Source of the DNA: Streptococcus anginosus
GTDB lineage: Bacteria; Bacillota; Bacilli; Lactobacillales; Streptococcaceae
Direction: 5' to 3'
DNA length: 64,000 bases
Assembly: GCF_900636475.1 (NCBI RefSeq)
Contig: NZ_LR134283.1
Location: forward strand, 434,001 to 498,000
Below are positions 27,227-38,317 of the stretch, piece after piece (position 1 is the first letter of the stretch; each line of letters starts with the position of its first letter). Made by a program: the position numbers and the translations under genes. The notes beneath the pieces were generated by a model. That model was not told the origin of the DNA. It was given only the letters and a program-made list of their open reading frames with translations, and made no database searches.

Positions 27227-27232
27227 TTTACC
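27227..27232 (-). promoter_or_regulatory. Likely -10 of msmR
   Basis: The minus strand reads TGGTAAAAT, an extended -10, about 60 nt before the msmR ATG. Confidence 0.45.
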
Positions 27233-27259
27233 ATATTTCCCTAACATAATTCTATTTTA

Positions 27260-27275
27260 GGAAGCGATTTCAAAA
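27260..27275 (-). promoter_or_regulatory. Candidate cre site (CcpA) at the aga promoter
   Basis: The minus strand reads TTTTGAAATCGCTTCC, close to the catabolite-responsive consensus TGNAANCGNTNNCW. It lies just upstream of a TAAAAT (27278-27283) that probably serves aga, so glucose repression through CcpA is expected. Confidence 0.65.
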
Positions 27276-27307
27276 GGTAAAATATTAGTAAATATGGAGG
27301 TTCAGAA

Positions 27308-29473
27308 ATGGCTATCAAAATAGACAAGCATCTATTCTACATCAATACAAAAGATTCCAGTCTTATCATCGAGGAAAGGGATGGCTACCTTTTGCTTAAA
27401 CACTTAGGCAGAAAAATCGAATCCTATCATTTTTCCAATACAGTATTTGAGCGAGATCATGCTTTTTCTGGTAATCCGAGGTCGAATGAGCGGAGTTTTA
27501 GCTTAGATACCCAGCGGCAGGTTTTGGGGCAGCATGGTTTAGGAGACTTCCGGCAACCTTCTCTGCAAGTCCAACATGCTAATAATGAAGTAACAGATTT
27601 TCGGTTTGTTGAAAGTCAGCTGATTAAGGGAGGTTTGGAAGTTCCAGGACTGCCTAGCCCTCACAGTACAGAAGATGCAGAAACACTGGCCTTTATTTTA
27701 GAGGATACAGTAGCTCACTTACGCCTCACTCTCTATTACACAGCTTTTGAGGATAGCAATACCATTGCAACCTTTACTAAGCTGGAAAATATCGGTAGAG
27801 AGACAGCAGTCATACATAAGAACTTGAGCTTAATGACAGATTTGCCGGCAGGTGCTTATGATGTGATTAGTTTACAGGGAGCTTATGCTAGGGAAAAAAC
27901 AGTTCGTCGTCACAAGCTAGAACAGGGGATTTTCAAAATAGCTTCCAACCGAGGAGCTTCTGGTCACGCGCAGACTCCAAGCCTTATCCTTTGTGACAGT
28001 GAAACGACGGAAGAGGCCGGTCAAGTTTGGGCAATTCAGCTCCTTTATAGCGGAAACTTTGAAGCTTGGATTCAGCAAAATCAGTTGAGTGAAGTTCGGC
28101 TAGGTATCGGTATCAATGAAGATAACTTTGCTTGGAAACTGGAAGCGGGGCAGACTTTCTATAGTCCTGTTGCTCTGTTGAATTATTCGGCTCAGGGTTT
28201 GACTGGTCTTAGTCATGAGAGCCAAGCTTTTGTTCAAGAGCATATCATTCCTAAAGCTTTTGCGAAGCGAGAGCGGCTAATTCTAATCAATAACTGGGAA
28301 GCAACTTACTTTGATTTCAAAAAAGAGAAGTTGCTAGAGTTAGCAGATGAGGCACAGAAAGTTGGTATTGAGCTCTTTGTTCTCGATGATGGCTGGTTTG
28401 GCAACCGTTTTGATGACAATCGGGCTTTGGGCGACTGGTTTGTCAATGAAGATAAGATAGGTGGCAGTTTGACGGAGCTCATAGCAGAAGTTCATAGTAG
28501 AGGATTGCAATTTGGTTTATGGGTTGAGCCAGAAATGATTTCCGTAGACAGTCAGCTTTATCGGGCACATCCAGACTGGGCTATTCAAGTGCCTGATCGG
28601 GATCATACCTACTCTCGCAATCAACTCGTATTGGATTATGCTAATCCAGATGTGGTAGCCTATATCAAAGGAACACTGGATCAGCTGTTGAGTCAGCACG
28701 ATATTGACTACATAAAATGGGATATGAATCGTAATATTACCAATCTTGGGAATGGCACTAACTATCTGGCGACCAAAATGCAGTCGCATAAGTATATCTT
28801 GGGGCTTTATGAAATTGTAAAATATTTGACAGAGAAATATGAGAATATTCTCTTTGAGTCCTGCTCAGGTGGCGGTGGCCGAAATGACCTTGGTATGATG
28901 CGGTATTTCCCTCAAGTCTGGGCTAGTGACAATACCGATGCCATAGCTCGCTTGTCAATCCAATATGGGTCTTCTTATCTTTATCCGACTATTTCAATGG
29001 GTGCCCATGTGTCAGCTGTACCTAATCATCAGATGGGACGGATTACACCTCTTGAAACACGAGGTAACGTTGCTATGATGGGAAATCTGGGTTATGAATT
29101 GGATCTGACCAGTCTTCCTCAAGAAGAGTTGAATGAAATCGCAGCTCAAGTTGCTCATTATAAATCTATTCGCAGAATTATTCAATTCGGTCAGCAATTT
29201 CGATTAATTAATCCGAGTCAAGGTTCCAACGAATCAGCGGTGCAGTTCAACTACAAAGAACACTCGGTTGTAACTTATGTAAGGGTTTTAGCAACTGTCG
29301 AAGAGATAGAAACCACACTAAAACTCAAAGGATTAGAAGAGGATGCGCTCTATTCACTGGATGGTACCAATCAACTATATTCAGGTGCAGAGTTGATGTA
29401 TGCTGGTTTGACCGTTGTTCTCCCTCAAGGAGATTTCCTCAGTAAACAGTATGTTTTTGTTAAAAAGCAATAA
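27308..29473 (+). CDS. aga: Alpha-galactosidase, GH36
   Basis: This 721-residue cytoplasmic enzyme removes alpha-1,6-galactose from melibiose, raffinose and stachyose. The GH36 nucleophile Asp lies in YIKWDMNR near residue 471 and the acid/base Asp in SDNTDAI near 541; [12 protein letters not shown] and LWVEPEMIS are further family motifs. ATATGGAGG precedes the ATG. It heads aga-msmE-msmF-msmG-gtfA, divergent from msmR. The galactose released would enter galKTE downstream. Confidence 0.96.
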   Translation: MAIKIDKHLFYINTKDSSLIIEERDGYLLLKHLGRKIESYHFSNTVFERDHAFSGNPRSNERSFSLDTQRQVLGQHGLGDFRQPSLQVQHANNEVTDFRFVESQLIKGGLEVPGLPSPHSTEDAETLAFILEDTVAHLRLTLYYTAFEDSNTIATFTKLENIGRETAVIHKNLSLMTDLPAGAYDVISLQGAYAREKTVRRHKLEQGIFKIASNRGASGHAQTPSLILCDSETTEEAGQVWAIQLLYSGNFEAWIQQNQLSEVRLGIGINEDNFAWKLEAGQTFYSPVALLNYSAQGLTGLSHESQAFVQEHIIPKAFAKRERLILINNWEATYFDFKKEKLLELADEAQKVGIELFVLDDGWFGNRFDDNRALGDWFVNEDKIGGSLTELIAEVHSRGLQFGLWVEPEMISVDSQLYRAHPDWAIQVPDRDHTYSRNQLVLDYANPDVVAYIKGTLDQLLSQHDIDYIKWDMNRNITNLGNGTNYLATKMQSHKYILGLYEIVKYLTEKYENILFESCSGGGGRNDLGMMRYFPQVWASDNTDAIARLSIQYGSSYLYPTISMGAHVSAVPNHQMGRITPLETRGNVAMMGNLGYELDLTSLPQEELNEIAAQVAHYKSIRRIIQFGQQFRLINPSQGSNESAVQFNYKEHSVVTYVRVLATVEEIETTLKLKGLEEDALYSLDGTNQLYSGAELMYAGLTVVLPQGDFLSKQYVFVKKQ

Positions 29474-29485
29474 GGAGAAGGAATA

Positions 29486-30745
29486 ATGAAATGGTATAAA
29501 AAAATTGGTCTCTTAGTAACAGCAGGACTAACCCTTCTGGGTCTATCAGCTTGCGGCAACCAAGGGGAGTCGACAGATGGTAAGGTAACGATTGAGTACT
29601 TTAATCAAAAGGGTGAAATGGTTGATACCCTTCGTGAGATTGCTAAAGACTTTGAAAAAGAAAATCCGAATGTGCATGTGAAAGTGGTAAACGTCCCTAA
29701 TGCTGGGGAAGTACTCAAAACGCGCGTTCTGGCTGGAGATATCCCAGATGTTGTCAATATCTATCCCCAGTCTATCGAATTGCAAGAATGGGCTAAGGCT
29801 GGGTACTTTGAAGATTTATCTGACAAAGACTATATTAAGCGAGTTAAGAATCATTACGCAGATAAATATGCGATAGATGGAAAGATTTACAATATTCCTT
29901 ATACTGCTAATGCATACGGTATCTATTACAACAAAGATAAATTTAAAGAACTGGGATTGAAAGTTCCAGAGACTTGGGAGGAATTTGAGGAATTAGTTGA
30001 TAAGATTATAGCAAAAGGGGAAACACCTTTTGCCATTGCAGGAGCAGATACTTGGACCTTGAATGGTTATCATCAGTTAGCTCTTGCCACTTCTACAGGA
30101 GGTGGTAAGGAAGCGAATGATTACCTACGTTTTTCCAAGCCAAATGCCATCAAGTCTTCAGATTCAGTGCTTAAAGATGATTTCAGGCTGTTAGATTTAT
30201 TCCGCAAAAAAGGGGCCATGCAGACCAACTGGCAGGGAGCAGGCTATACTGATGTTGTCGGTGCCTTTGCTAGAGGCGATGCCCTGATGACTCCAAATGG
30301 TTCTTGGGCTATCACAGCAATCAATGCGCAAGATCCTAAGTTTAATGTTGGAACTTTCCCTTTCCCTGGAAAGCAAAAAGGACAAAGCTTGACCATTGGA
30401 GCGGGAGACCTAGCTTGGTCTATCTCGTCAAGTAGTAAGCACAAGAAAGAAGCCAATGCTTTTGTTGAATATATGTCACGTCCAGAAGTTATGCAGAAAT
30501 ATTATGATGTGGACGGCTCACCAACAGCTATTGAAGGTGTCAAGGAAGCAGGTTCAGATGCACCGCTAGCTGGTCTTGCTGAATTAGCATTTACAGACCG
30601 ACACCTCGTTTGGCTAGCTCAAGACTGGACCAGTGAAAGTGATTTTTATACCTTGACCGGGAACTATATTACAACTGGAAACAAAGAGGATATGGCGAAA
30701 GCACTAAATGCCTTCTTCAATCCGATGAAAGCAGACGTAGAGTAG
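29486..30745 (+). CDS. msmE: Multiple-sugar-binding lipoprotein MsmE
   Basis: This 419-residue extracellular lipoprotein is a family 1 sugar-binding protein. The signal ends in LSACG (Cys23), with mature domains containing VVNVPNAGEVLKTRVLAGDI and LTIGAGDLAWSIS. It delivers raffinose-type oligosaccharides to MsmFG. It starts 12 nt after aga with TAAGGAGAAGG before the ATG. Confidence 0.94.
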   Translation: MKWYKKIGLLVTAGLTLLGLSACGNQGESTDGKVTIEYFNQKGEMVDTLREIAKDFEKENPNVHVKVVNVPNAGEVLKTRVLAGDIPDVVNIYPQSIELQEWAKAGYFEDLSDKDYIKRVKNHYADKYAIDGKIYNIPYTANAYGIYYNKDKFKELGLKVPETWEEFEELVDKIIAKGETPFAIAGADTWTLNGYHQLALATSTGGGKEANDYLRFSKPNAIKSSDSVLKDDFRLLDLFRKKGAMQTNWQGAGYTDVVGAFARGDALMTPNGSWAITAINAQDPKFNVGTFPFPGKQKGQSLTIGAGDLAWSISSSSKHKKEANAFVEYMSRPEVMQKYYDVDGSPTAIEGVKEAGSDAPLAGLAELAFTDRHLVWLAQDWTSESDFYTLTGNYITTGNKEDMAKALNAFFNPMKADVE

Positions 30746-30758
30746 GAGTAGATCTACT

Positions 30759-31625
30759 ATGAAAAAATTGATTGAGAAATATTGGGGCTGGCTCTTTGTC
30801 ATAGTTCCCCTTGTACTACAGGCTGTATTCTTTTATGTGCCCATGTTTCAGGGTGCCTTCTACAGCCTGACAAACTGGACTGGTTTGACCTATAATTATA
30901 AGTTTGTCGGACTCAATAACTTTATGCTCCTCATGAGCGATCCTAAGTTTATGAACGCGATAGGATTTACATTGATCATTACTATTTGTATGGTGGTTGG
31001 TGAGATTATGCTGGGAATCTGGATAGCGCGAGCTCTCAACTCGAAGATAAAGGGAAAAACTTTCTTCCGAGCTTGGTTTTTCTTCCCCGCTGTCCTATCT
31101 GGATTGACTGTGGCTCTTATCTTTAAGCAACTTTTTAACTACGGGTTGCCAGCTATAGGGAATGCCTTAGGAATTGAATTTCTTAAAACCAGCCTACTAG
31201 GAACAAATGGTGGCGCAATCTTTGCAGCAATCTTCGTCTTGCTTTGGCAAGGGGTAGCTATGCCTATTATCATCTTTCTAGCTGGTCTACAGTCAATTCC
31301 TGCTGAAATAACAGAAGCAGCTCGAATTGATGGAGCTAGTAGCAAACAAATCTTTTGGAAGGTGGAACTTCCTTATCTCCTACCAAGCGTTTCCATGGTA
31401 TTTATCTTGGCTCTAAAAGGTGGTTTGACAGCATTTGACCAGGTCTTTGCCATGACAGGCGGCGGTCCGAATAATGCGACCACCTCTCTAGGACTTCTGG
31501 TATACAACTATGCCTTTAAGAGCAATCAATTTGGTTATGCCAATGCCATTGCAGTTATCTTGTTCCTCTTGATTGCGGTTATTTCTATTATCCAGTTGAG
31601 AGTATCTAAGAAATTTGAAATCTAA
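30759..31625 (+). CDS. msmF: Sugar ABC permease MsmF
   Basis: This 288-residue permease has six predicted membrane helices and the EAA loop EAARIDGASSKQIFWKVELP that docks on the ATPase. It pairs with MsmG to import alpha-galactosides brought by MsmE. The gap to msmE is 13 nt. Family: MalF-like ABC permeases. Confidence 0.94.
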   Translation: MKKLIEKYWGWLFVIVPLVLQAVFFYVPMFQGAFYSLTNWTGLTYNYKFVGLNNFMLLMSDPKFMNAIGFTLIITICMVVGEIMLGIWIARALNSKIKGKTFFRAWFFFPAVLSGLTVALIFKQLFNYGLPAIGNALGIEFLKTSLLGTNGGAIFAAIFVLLWQGVAMPIIIFLAGLQSIPAEITEAARIDGASSKQIFWKVELPYLLPSVSMVFILALKGGLTAFDQVFAMTGGGPNNATTSLGLLVYNYAFKSNQFGYANAIAVILFLLIAVISIIQLRVSKKFEI

Positions 31626-31638
31626 GAGGAGAAACCTG

Positions 31639-32472
31639 ATGAAAAATGCAGAAAGAAAAGCTAATTTCAGTAAATATATCTTGCTAACACTGGGATCTAT
31701 TATCATTTTAATTCCACTCTTAGCAACAATATTTAGTTCCTTTAAGTCTACCAAAGACATCGTTAATAATTTTTTCGGATTTCCGACTCAACCGACCTTA
31801 GAGAATTTTCAACGCCTTTTGGCTGATGGTATCGGAGGCTACTATTGGAATTCAATTGTAATCACGGTTGTATCTTTGGCTGTTGTCATGATTTTTATTC
31901 CCATGGCTGCTTACTCTATAGCACGTAATATGTCTAAGAGAAAAGCTTTTAGTATTATGTATACGCTCTTGATTTTAGGGATTTTCGTTCCTTTTCAAGT
32001 TATCATGATTCCTATTACAGTTATGATGAGTAAGCTAGGTCTAGCTAACACTTGGGGATTAATTATCCTCTATCTGGCTTACGCTGTTCCACAGACTCTC
32101 TTTCTCTATGTAGGTTACATTAAGATTTCCATTCCGGACAGTCTGGATGAGGCAGCAGAAATTGACGGTGCTGGAAAGTTTACAACTTATTTTAAGATTA
32201 TTTTTCCTATGATGAAACCCATGCATGCGACAACCATGATTATCAATGCCCTCTGGTTCTGGAATGACTTCATGCTTCCTCTCTTGGTACTCAATAAAGA
32301 CTCCAAGATGTGGACTCTGCCACTCTTCCAATATAACTACACAGGTCAATACTTTAATGATTATGGACCAAGCTTTGCTTCTTATGTTGTTGGGATTATC
32401 ACCATAACTATCGTCTATCTCATCTTCCAGCGCAACATTATTGCTGGAATGAGCAACGGAGCAGTGAAGTAA
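31639..32472 (+). CDS. msmG: Sugar ABC permease MsmG
   Basis: This 277-residue MalG-type permease has six helices and the EAA loop EAAEIDGAGKFTTYFKIIFP. ATG 31639 follows TAAGAGGAGAAACCTG; an in-frame ATG at 31615 overlaps msmF and lacks a ribosome site. No msmK ATPase gene lies in this operon, so the pair must use an ATPase encoded elsewhere, as in the pneumococcal raf system. Confidence 0.93.
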   Translation: MKNAERKANFSKYILLTLGSIIILIPLLATIFSSFKSTKDIVNNFFGFPTQPTLENFQRLLADGIGGYYWNSIVITVVSLAVVMIFIPMAAYSIARNMSKRKAFSIMYTLLILGIFVPFQVIMIPITVMMSKLGLANTWGLIILYLAYAVPQTLFLYVGYIKISIPDSLDEAAEIDGAGKFTTYFKIIFPMMKPMHATTMIINALWFWNDFMLPLLVLNKDSKMWTLPLFQYNYTGQYFNDYGPSFASYVVGIITITIVYLIFQRNIIAGMSNGAVK

Positions 32473-32683
32473 GTTCAAGATACAAAGACTGTAAAAAGCT
32501 CACAATGTATACAAAGGCAACCACATCCGTAAACTACAGAATTAGTAACGGCTGTGGAAAATAGGGAATCTGAAAAAGAAGCTTCAGCATCTTGGAAGAT
32601 TCATCTTTCGCACAGAGCTTAGGGCGTGTTCTATTCAGCGCACGGGAAAGAGTATATAAGACAAGATTTTAGAGGAGAAGACT

Positions 32684-34129
32684 ATGGCTATTCAAAATAA
32701 GACCATGCTGATTACTTACTCAGACAGCTTGGGGGAGAATTTAAAAGATTTATATGACAATTTAGAAAAGCATTTTGGGGATGCGGTTGGAGGAGTGCAT
32801 TTGCTTCCTTTCTTCCCATCAACTGGTGACCGGGGATTCGCCCCAGTAGACTATGAAGAGGTTGATTCAGCCTTTGGTGACTGGGAGGATGTAGTAAAGC
32901 TGGGCGAGAAATATTATCTCATGTTTGACTTTATGATTAACCACATTTCACGCCAGTCCAAGTATTATAAGGATTTTCAGGAAAAGAAGGATCAGAGTGA
33001 GTATCGTGACCTCTTTCTCAGCTGGGATAAGTTTTGGCCAGAAAATCGTCCGACGCAAGCTGATGTTGATTTGATTTATAAACGTAAGGATCGGGCGCCT
33101 AAGCAGGAAATCGTCTTTGCAGATGGAAGCACCGAGTATCTGTGGAACACCTTTGGTGAAGAGCAGATTGATCTAGATGTTCGCAGTCAGGTAACTAATG
33201 ATTTCATCAAGAAAACATTGCGTCAACTATCAGAGCATGGCTGTGATCTGATTCGTTTAGATGCATTTGCCTATGCAGTCAAAAAGTTAGATACCAATGA
33301 TTTCTTTGTTGAGCCAGAAATCTGGGATCTCTTAGAAAAAGTCCAGCAGCAAGCTGCTGAGTTTGGGACGGATATTTTACCAGAAATTCATGAGCATTAT
33401 TCTATCCAGTTCAAGATTGCAGAGCATGGCTACTTTGTCTATGATTTTGCGCTGCCGATGGTAACTCTTTATTCTCTATACAGTGGTAAAGCTGAGCGTC
33501 TAGTCAAGTGGCTTGAGATGAGTCCTATGAAGCAATTCACAACACTGGATACTCATGATGGTATTGGGGTTGTTGATGTTAAGGATATTCTGACTGATAA
33601 AGAAATTGACTTTGCAACCAATGAACTATATAAGGTTGGGGCTAATGTCAAGCGTAAGTATTCCTCAGCTGAGTACAATAATCTGGACATTTACCAGATT
33701 AACTCGACTTACTATTCAGCCTTGGGCGATGACGACAAGAAGTACTTCATTAGTCGTCTGATTCAGGCTTTTGCTCCAGGAATTCCACAGGTCTATTATG
33801 TTGGTTTCTTAGCTGGGAAAAATGACCTTGAGCTGCTAGAAAACACTAAGGAAGGCCGCAATATCAACCGTCATTATTACAGTAATGAGGAGATTGCTGA
33901 AGAAGTCAAGCGTCCAGTTGTGCAAGCCTTGCTCAAACTTTTCAGTTACCGCAACCAGTCTGCTGCCTTTGACCTAGATGGCACTATTGAAGTGAATCTA
34001 CTGGATGAAAATAGCCTCCGGATTGTCCGTAGCAATGCAGACCAGTCTGTGACAGCCCAAGTGGTCATCAATCTCAAGGACCTGACCTACAGTGCGACAG
34101 AAAACGGACGGGCCGTCACCTTTGAATAG
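32684..34129 (+). CDS. gtfA: Sucrose phosphorylase
   Basis: This 481-residue GH13 enzyme splits sucrose with phosphate into glucose-1-phosphate and fructose, handling the sucrose left from raffinose after Aga. The nucleophile Asp is in [15 protein letters not shown] (near 192), the acid/base Glu in PEIHEHY (near 234), and the transition-state Asp in TLDTHDGIG (near 290). AGAGGAGAAG precedes the ATG. A 211-nt gap separates it from msmG; I see no gene or clear terminator there, so it probably remains in the operon. Confidence 0.95.
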   Translation: MAIQNKTMLITYSDSLGENLKDLYDNLEKHFGDAVGGVHLLPFFPSTGDRGFAPVDYEEVDSAFGDWEDVVKLGEKYYLMFDFMINHISRQSKYYKDFQEKKDQSEYRDLFLSWDKFWPENRPTQADVDLIYKRKDRAPKQEIVFADGSTEYLWNTFGEEQIDLDVRSQVTNDFIKKTLRQLSEHGCDLIRLDAFAYAVKKLDTNDFFVEPEIWDLLEKVQQQAAEFGTDILPEIHEHYSIQFKIAEHGYFVYDFALPMVTLYSLYSGKAERLVKWLEMSPMKQFTTLDTHDGIGVVDVKDILTDKEIDFATNELYKVGANVKRKYSSAEYNNLDIYQINSTYYSALGDDDKKYFISRLIQAFAPGIPQVYYVGFLAGKNDLELLENTKEGRNINRHYYSNEEIAEEVKRPVVQALLKLFSYRNQSAAFDLDGTIEVNLLDENSLRIVRSNADQSVTAQVVINLKDLTYSATENGRAVTFE

Positions 34130-34177
34130 ATATAAAAATAAACTTTCGAACTTCTAAAACTGTATCTTATAAACTAA

Positions 34178-34318
34178 TTCAGCTGTAAGGTTTTCTTTGA
34201 TATAGTTGGATTTAGTTTGACAGATGCATCATCTGGACAAGCTTTATATGATGAGTATAGAGAAATGAGGCAAGATTTTGACTCTCGGATATATTTTTTA
34301 CAAAAAGTAAAATGGTGA
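34178..34318 (+). pseudogene. Possible gene remnant after gtfA
   Basis: A 46-codon open stretch without a start codon encodes FSCKVFFDIVGFSLTD, then GQALYDEYREMRQDFDSRIY and FLQKVKW before TGA. The composition looks like real protein, unlike random A/T-rich spacer. It may be the end of a deleted gene; the pneumococcal raf operon has an extra gene (rafX) at this position, but I cannot show homology. The rest of 34130-34338 has nothing else. Confidence 0.3.
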
Positions 34319-34338
34319 GTAAAATTTTAGTAAAGTTA

Positions 34339-34367
34339 TTGATTTTCATTCCTTAAAGGGATATAAT
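34339..34367 (+). promoter_or_regulatory. galKTE promoter with candidate GalR site
   Basis: TTGATT (34339-34344), a 17-nt spacer and TATAAT (34362-34367) form the promoter. Just upstream, 34316-34336 reads GAGTAAAATTTTAGTAAAG, an A/T-rich partly symmetric sequence similar to GTAAA/TTTAC elements at galR and aga; a GalR operator is possible. Confidence 0.7.
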
Positions 34368-34402
34368 AGAAGTAAATAAAACGATTACAAAAGGAGACTT
34401 TT

Positions 34403-35581
34403 ATGTCAACGACTCTTTCAATTCAACAATTGCGTTCAGACTTTGCAACAATTTTCGGAGCAGAAGCAGATCACACATTTTTTTCACCGGGACGCATTAA
34501 CCTGATTGGTGAGCATACAGACTACAATGGTGGTCACGTTTTTCCTGCGGCTATTTCGCTGGGAACTTACGGAGCGGCGCGCAAGCGTGACGATAATTTA
34601 CTTCGTTTTTATTCAGCGAACTTTGAAGACAAAGGGATTATTGAGGTGCCTTTAGAAAATCTTCGTTTTGAAAAAGAGCATAATTGGACGAATTATCCAA
34701 AAGGGGTACTTCATTTATTGCAAAAAGCGGGGCATGTCATTGACAAAGGAATGGACGTCTATATCTTTGGGAATATTCCAAATGGTTCAGGTCTCTCTTC
34801 ATCTGCCTCTTTAGAGCTATTGACAGGAATTATTGCAGAGAAATTGTTTGATTTAAAATTGGAACGTTTAGATTTAGTAAAAATTGGTAAACAAACAGAA
34901 AATGAATTTATCGGAGTTAACTCTGGTATCATGGATCAGTTTGCCATTGGTATGGGAGCGGATCAACGGGCAATTTACTTAGACACGAACACGCTCGAAT
35001 ACGACTTGGTACCGCTTGATCTCAAAGACAATATGGTTGTCATCATGAATACAAACAAGCGTCGTGAACTAGCAGACTCCAAGTACAATGAACGCCGTGC
35101 AGAGTGTGAAAAAGCAGTCGAGGAATTAAAGCAAAAACTCTCTATTGCAACCTTGGGTGAATTAAATGAGTGGGATTTTGATGAATACAGCTACTTAATT
35201 CAAGATGAAAATCGACTCAAACGTGCTCGTCACGCTGTATTGGAAAATCAACGGACACTTCAAGCTCAAGCTGCTTTGCAAGCTGGCAATCTGGAAAAAT
35301 TCGGTCGCTTAATGAATGCGTCTCATGTCTCACTTGAACATGATTATGAAGTCACAGGATTAGAGTTAGATACCTTGGCTCATACTGCATGGGAGCAAGA
35401 AGGAGTGCTGGGCGCTCGCATGACAGGAGCAGGATTTGGCGGTTGTGCCATTGCTTTGGTTCGCAAAGATGCAGTGGAAGCTTTTCAAAAAAATGTTGGG
35501 CAAAAATATGAAGAAGTCGTAGGTTATGCACCGAGCTTCTATATTGCTGAAATCGCTGGTGGCAGCCGTGTGTTGGATTAA
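34403..35581 (+). CDS. galK: Galactokinase
   Basis: This 392-residue GHMP kinase phosphorylates galactose at C1. Signatures are [20 protein letters not shown] (substrate), [15 protein letters not shown] (ATP loop) and [14 protein letters not shown] near the C-terminus. AAAAGGAGACTTTT precedes the ATG. First gene of galK-galT-galE. Confidence 0.97.
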   Translation: MSTTLSIQQLRSDFATIFGAEADHTFFSPGRINLIGEHTDYNGGHVFPAAISLGTYGAARKRDDNLLRFYSANFEDKGIIEVPLENLRFEKEHNWTNYPKGVLHLLQKAGHVIDKGMDVYIFGNIPNGSGLSSSASLELLTGIIAEKLFDLKLERLDLVKIGKQTENEFIGVNSGIMDQFAIGMGADQRAIYLDTNTLEYDLVPLDLKDNMVVIMNTNKRRELADSKYNERRAECEKAVEELKQKLSIATLGELNEWDFDEYSYLIQDENRLKRARHAVLENQRTLQAQAALQAGNLEKFGRLMNASHVSLEHDYEVTGLELDTLAHTAWEQEGVLGARMTGAGFGGCAIALVRKDAVEAFQKNVGQKYEEVVGYAPSFYIAEIAGGSRVLD

Positions 35582-35653
35582 GCGAGCGTTTTACATAATA
35601 GTAATAAGGGCTGACGAGGATTTCAGCCCTTTCTATAAAAGAAAGGAAAATCA

Positions 35654-37135
35654 ATGGCACGAAATTTACTGAATGCCTTTGTAACAGAGGTCATAGCAAA
35701 TAGCTCTTTTACAGAAATTGACCGAATTTATTTGACAAATCGCGTCATGAGTCTGGTTGGAGAAGAGGCTGCAAAGCAAGAGACAGCAGCAACCAGCTTA
35801 ATTGATCTCAAAGATGATTTACTAGAAGTTGCTTTAGCAGTTGGAAAAATCGGCTCAACTCTTGCAGAACAGGATATTCTTGGGGCAGAGTTGATGAATT
35901 TAGTCACGCCAGCACCTAGTCAGCTCAATCAGCAATTTTGGCAGACTTATGAACAAGATCCTGAACGAGCTATTGCTGATTTTTATGAGCTTAGTAAGCG
36001 CAATGATTATATCAAGGTCAAAGCCATTACTAAGAATATTGCCTATCAAACACCGACTGAATATGGTGATTTGGAGATTACAATCAACCTTTCTAAACCA
36101 GAAAAAGATCCCAAGGAAATTGCAGCAGCTAAGAAAGCCAAGACGAGCTACTATCCAGCTTGCCAGCTTTGTTTTGAAAATGAGGGGTATCAAGGGCGGC
36201 TAGATCATCCGGCGCGAGCGAATCATCGAATTATCCGCTTTGACTTAGCCGGACGAGAATGGGGCTTTCAGTATTCTCCCTATGCATATTTTAATGAGCA
36301 TTGTATCTTTTTAGATAGCAAGCATACTCCTATGGCTATCAGTCGTGCTACTTTTGAACGTCTTTTGGACATTGTAGAGACTTTTCCAGGTTATTTTGCA
36401 GGCTCCAATGCGGATCTTCCTATCGTAGGAGGCTCCATTCTCACTCACGACCATTATCAAGGTGGACGACATACTTTTCCTATGGAAAAGGCAGAGCTGG
36501 ACAAAACTTTCATCTTTGCAGGTTTTGAAAATGTAGAAGCTGGTATTGTCAACTGGCCCATGTCGGTTTTAAGGTTGCAATCAACTGATAAATCCGCATT
36601 GGTAGATTTGGCGGATAAAATTTTACAGAAATGGCGCAGTTACTCCGATCCGACTGTTCAGATTTTAGCTGAGTCAAATGGTGAACTACATCATACGATT
36701 ACTCCAATAGCACGTCAAAAAAATGGTAAGTTTGAGTTAGATTTGGTTCTTCGGGACAATCAAACGTCAAAAGAATATCCAGATGGTATTTATCATCCGC
36801 ATAAAGATGTTCAACACATCAAGAAAGAAAATATCGGCTTGATTGAGGTCATGGGCTTGGCAATTCTCCCATCTCGTTTGAAAAATGAGTTAAAAGAAGT
36901 TGAAGAATTTCTTTTGGGGCAAATAAAAGAAGTGGCTCCTTATCATCAAGTGTGGGCTGAACAGTTAAAAGCTAGCCATTCAAATATAACGGTAGAATCA
37001 GCTCAATCAATTGTGCGTGCTTCGGTCGGTCAGATTTTCAAACGTGTCTTGGAAGATGCAGGTGTTTACAAGTACACAAAAGAAGGTCAAATCGCCTTTA
37101 TGCGTTTCGTTGAATCAGTTGGTCTTAAGAAATAG
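35654..37135 (+). CDS. galT: UDP-glucose--hexose-1-phosphate uridylyltransferase
   Basis: This 493-residue enzyme is the Gram-positive (GalT2-type) uridylyltransferase, exchanging galactose-1-phosphate with UDP-glucose. Family motifs include YPACQLCFENEGYQGRLDHP, YAYFNEHCIFLD and GGSILTHDHYQGG, the last carrying the conserved histidines. It follows galK by 72 nt with AAAGAAAGG before the ATG. Confidence 0.97.
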   Translation: MARNLLNAFVTEVIANSSFTEIDRIYLTNRVMSLVGEEAAKQETAATSLIDLKDDLLEVALAVGKIGSTLAEQDILGAELMNLVTPAPSQLNQQFWQTYEQDPERAIADFYELSKRNDYIKVKAITKNIAYQTPTEYGDLEITINLSKPEKDPKEIAAAKKAKTSYYPACQLCFENEGYQGRLDHPARANHRIIRFDLAGREWGFQYSPYAYFNEHCIFLDSKHTPMAISRATFERLLDIVETFPGYFAGSNADLPIVGGSILTHDHYQGGRHTFPMEKAELDKTFIFAGFENVEAGIVNWPMSVLRLQSTDKSALVDLADKILQKWRSYSDPTVQILAESNGELHHTITPIARQKNGKFELDLVLRDNQTSKEYPDGIYHPHKDVQHIKKENIGLIEVMGLAILPSRLKNELKEVEEFLLGQIKEVAPYHQVWAEQLKASHSNITVESAQSIVRASVGQIFKRVLEDAGVYKYTKEGQIAFMRFVESVGLKK

Positions 37136-37178
37136 CGCCCTTTTTATGATATGATATAAAAAATAGGAAGGAATGGTT

Positions 37179-38174
37179 ATGGCAATTTTAGTATTAGGAG
37201 GAGCTGGTTATATCGGCTCCCACATGGTTGATCGATTGGTTGAAGCAGGACAGGAAGAAGTCGTCGTTGTAGATAGTTTGGTCACAGGGCACCGAGCTGC
37301 GGTTCATCCAGCTGCTGTTTTTTATAAAGGGGATTTGGCAGATAAGGATTTCATGAGAAGTGTCTTTTCAAAACATCCTGATATTGATGCAGTGATTCAT
37401 TTTGCAGCTTTCTCGCTGGTAGCAGAGTCTATGACAGATCCGCTTAAATATTTTGATAACAATACAGCTGGTATGATTGCGCTTCTGGAAGTCATGAATG
37501 AAGTTGGTGTTAAGAAAATTGTCTTTTCATCAACTGCTGCAACATATGGTATCCCTGAAGAAATCCCTATTTTGGAAACGACACCGCAAAAACCAATCAA
37601 TCCTTATGGTGAAAGCAAACTGATGATGGAAACGATTATGAAGTGGGCAGATCAGGCTTATGGTATCAAGTTTGTGGCTTTGCGTTATTTTAATGTAGCT
37701 GGTGCCAAACCAGACGGTTCTATTGGTGAGGACCACGGACCGGAAACACATCTTTTACCAATTGTTCTTCAAGTTGCTCAAGGAAAACGAGAAAAGATTG
37801 CTATTTTCGGAGATGATTACAATACACCAGACGGTACAAATGTTCGAGATTATGTACATCCGTTCGATTTAGCAGATGCTCATAGTTTGGCAGTTGATTA
37901 CCTTCGAAAGGGCAATGAGTCTTCAGCTTTTAATCTAGGCTCGTCGACTGGTTTTTCTAATCTGGCAATCGTTGAAGCAGCACGAAAGGTGACAGGACAC
38001 CCCATTCCACTTGAAATCGCAGGTCGTCGTCCAGGGGATCCGGATACACTTGTTGCATCGTCTGACAAGGCACGTCAGGTCTTGGGTTGGCAACCGAAAT
38101 TTGACAATATTGAGATGATTATCGAAACAGCTTGGAAATGGCATTCGATCCATCCAAATGGTTACGCTGATTGA
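37179..38174 (+). CDS. galE: UDP-glucose 4-epimerase
   Basis: This 331-residue SDR epimerase interconverts UDP-galactose and UDP-glucose. The NAD loop is GGAGYIGSH at the N-terminus, FSSTAATYG holds the catalytic Ser/Thr, and YGESK the Tyr-Lys pair. ATG 37179 is chosen over 37173 because AGGAAGGA ends directly at 37172. A terminator follows. Confidence 0.97.
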   Translation: MAILVLGGAGYIGSHMVDRLVEAGQEEVVVVDSLVTGHRAAVHPAAVFYKGDLADKDFMRSVFSKHPDIDAVIHFAAFSLVAESMTDPLKYFDNNTAGMIALLEVMNEVGVKKIVFSSTAATYGIPEEIPILETTPQKPINPYGESKLMMETIMKWADQAYGIKFVALRYFNVAGAKPDGSIGEDHGPETHLLPIVLQVAQGKREKIAIFGDDYNTPDGTNVRDYVHPFDLADAHSLAVDYLRKGNESSAFNLGSSTGFSNLAIVEAARKVTGHPIPLEIAGRRPGDPDTLVASSDKARQVLGWQPKFDNIEMIIETAWKWHSIHPNGYAD

Positions 38175-38178
38175 CATT

Positions 38179-38210
38179 GAAATCCAGCAGGAAACCTGTT
38201 GGATTTTTAC
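38179..38210 (+). terminator. galKTE terminator
   Basis: AAATCCAGCAGG pairs with CCTGTTGGATTT (one G-T pair) around AAA, followed by TT. Confidence 0.8.
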
Positions 38211-38254
38211 TTTGTGGGAATTTTCAGTTGTAATCTTTTTATTTCAGCTATCAT

Positions 38255-38283
38255 TTGAAAAACTATCTTCTTCATGTTACAAT
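38255..38283 (+). promoter_or_regulatory. Promoter of DUF4044/obgE
   Basis: TTGAAA (38255-38260), a 17-nt spacer ending in TG-T, and TACAAT (38278-38283) precede the small gene at 38318. Confidence 0.7.
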
Positions 38284-38317
38284 TAGAAGAGTAAATTAAA
38301 TACATAGAGGTAATATC

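Noticed and set aside
36000..36200. 84-codon plus-strand ORF in galT
   Set aside because: Alternative frame within galT, no ribosome site or motif.
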